This document shows, piece by piece, positions 63,379 to 64,000 of a DNA stretch of 64,000 nt (position 1 is its first letter; each line of letters starts with the position of its first letter). The stretch covers positions 2,356,501-2,420,500 of the forward strand of contig JAGTPG010000001.1 of the NCBI GenBank assembly GCA_018195615.1. Direction: 5' to 3'. The DNA is from Streptomyces tuirus. GTDB lineage: Bacteria > Actinomycetota > Actinomycetes > Streptomycetales > Streptomycetaceae. The notes under the pieces are model-generated. The model saw only the letters and a program-made list of their open reading frames with translations. It was not told the DNA's origin and did no database searches. Both the position numbers and the translations under genes were made by a program.

Positions 63379-63779
63379 GAAGGGTCCTTCCCTGGAGCGG
63401 ACGTCGGCCTGTCTGGCTCGGCGACCGGTTGTGCTGTCCGGCTTCGGTTCGTGTGGTGTGAACCGTGCCGGGGCGGTGGTCCGCCTAAGCGGCGGAGGAA
63501 TCTGGTGATGGCGCTTCCTTATGTCGTGGCACCCAGTGTCAGTGTCACGCGGCGTGGTAGCACCGGCTCCGGAGCGTGCCCTGCGCCCCGCTCAGTGTCC
63601 GCGTACGACGTACGGTCCGGCGTACGGAACACAGTGCGGTTTGGGGGGCTCCCGGAAGAATGTCTGTCCCGGACGGGGACACGAGGCACCTCGCCATGGT
63701 GGGGTCGGGTGCAGACTTGAGGTTAACACTACCGGATCCAACAAACATTCCCCCTCTCCAAATCCGGCAACCGTGTGCT
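63379..63779 (-). promoter_or_regulatory. 401-bp rho leader/promoter region
   Basis: No convincing gene lies between thrB and rho. The A/T-richer segment around 63720-63770 (minus-strand TAGTGTTAACC) is the likely promoter, leaving more than 300 nt of untranslated leader before rho. A 67-codon open frame on the minus strand starts at 63748 (MFVGSGSVNLKSAPDPTMAR), but its composition is not protein-like and I do not call it a gene. A long leader would suit autoregulation by Rho. Confidence 0.45.
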
Positions 63780-64000
63780 TTAGGTGTCGCTGGGCTCGCC
63801 GGCCGTCGCGAGCGGAAGCACGCTCGCGCCCTGCTGGTCGAGGGGCAGCCGGTTCGCCGCCCAGTCCGCGCCCGCCAGGGCCTCGACCTTGTCGGCGGTG
63901 CCCGCGTCGGTCAGCGCCATGACCGTCGGCCCGGCGCCGGAGATGACCGCGGGGACGCCCTCGGACCGCAGCCGCTCCACCAGCGCCGCGCTCTCGGGCA
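63780..64000 (-). CDS. thrB: Homoserine kinase, C-terminal fragment (runs off the window)
   Basis: The last 73 codons of a GHMP kinase are present: LVERLRSEGVPAVISGAGPT, then VMALTDAGTADKVEALAGAD and the end PLATAGEPSDT. The AVISGAGPTVMAL motif is the conserved glycine-rich motif 3 of the family. thrB next to rho is the usual actinobacterial order (thrC-thrB-rho). It phosphorylates homoserine for threonine synthesis. Confidence 0.9.
   Translation of the reverse strand, partial: PESAALVERLRSEGVPAVISGAGPTVMALTDAGTADKVEALAGADWAANRLPLDQQGASVLPLATAGEPSDT

Noticed and set aside
63545..63748. A 67-codon leader peptide gene upstream of rho
   Set aside because: No ribosome-binding site and no recognisable composition; kept only as part of the untranslated leader.

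Overview
The window is high-GC actinobacterial DNA and almost certainly a Streptomyces chromosome. The clearest signs are the adjacent polarity and cytoskeleton coiled-coil genes scy and filP, an absC-type MarR regulator, a secreted GH18 chitinase behind a paired 12-bp promoter repeat, a whiE-like type II polyketide set, and the gene order from methylmalonyl-CoA epimerase through nucS, the atp operon, prfA, rpmE, rho and thrB. As I remember it, this order follows the S. coelicolor core region around SCO5356-SCO5413, read in reverse.

Layout. (1) 0.1-10 kb: the start of a MarR gene at the left edge, then a whiE-like aromatic polyketide cluster. A minus-strand operon (9969 to 4713) carries two ABM/SchA-CurD proteins, a cupin, KS-alpha, KS-beta, ACP, an aromatase and a cyclase. 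An FAD hydroxylase and a metal-dependent amidohydrolase run towards it, and a P450 plus a third ABM gene run away from them. (2) 10-19 kb: a thiamine-binding/DUF3817 pair, three tandem AIM24 genes, absC, a two-component system divergent from a PepSY protein, and propionate/methylmalonyl-CoA functions (meaB, thiolase, mce). (3) 20-29 kb: scy, filP and two paralogous ABC-2 exporters. (4) 29-42 kb: a flavin monooxygenase, nucS, a membrane-anchored P-loop protein with a Thr/Pro-rich tail, a STAS protein, 3-hydroxybutyryl-CoA dehydrogenase, TetR plus ABC exporter, a cobalamin adenosyltransferase, and a second two-component system. (5) 42-44.5 kb: chitinase and DUF2550. (6) 44.6-52.5 kb: the complete atpIBEFHAGDC operon. 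(7) 52.8-64 kb: a WecA/TagO-type transferase, glyA, an LMW-PTP-like protein lacking its nucleophilic cysteine, a Sua5-family protein, prmC, prfA, rpmE, an LCP-family ligase, a decayed secreted-protein remnant, rho, and the end of thrB.

Functional links: meaB, mce, the thiolase, 3-hydroxybutyryl-CoA dehydrogenase and the adenosylcobalamin-forming enzyme are spread through the window but fit one acyl-CoA/B12-dependent mutase economy. prmC modifies the release factor encoded next to it. scy and filP act together at hyphal tips.

Caution: about twenty places look like the loss of one base inside a short G or C run. They interrupt conserved and even essential genes (prfA, prmC, glyA, sua5, scy, meaB). 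I read these as sequencing or assembly errors, so the genes are annotated across the break. Coordinates of such genes span the whole inferred coding region.
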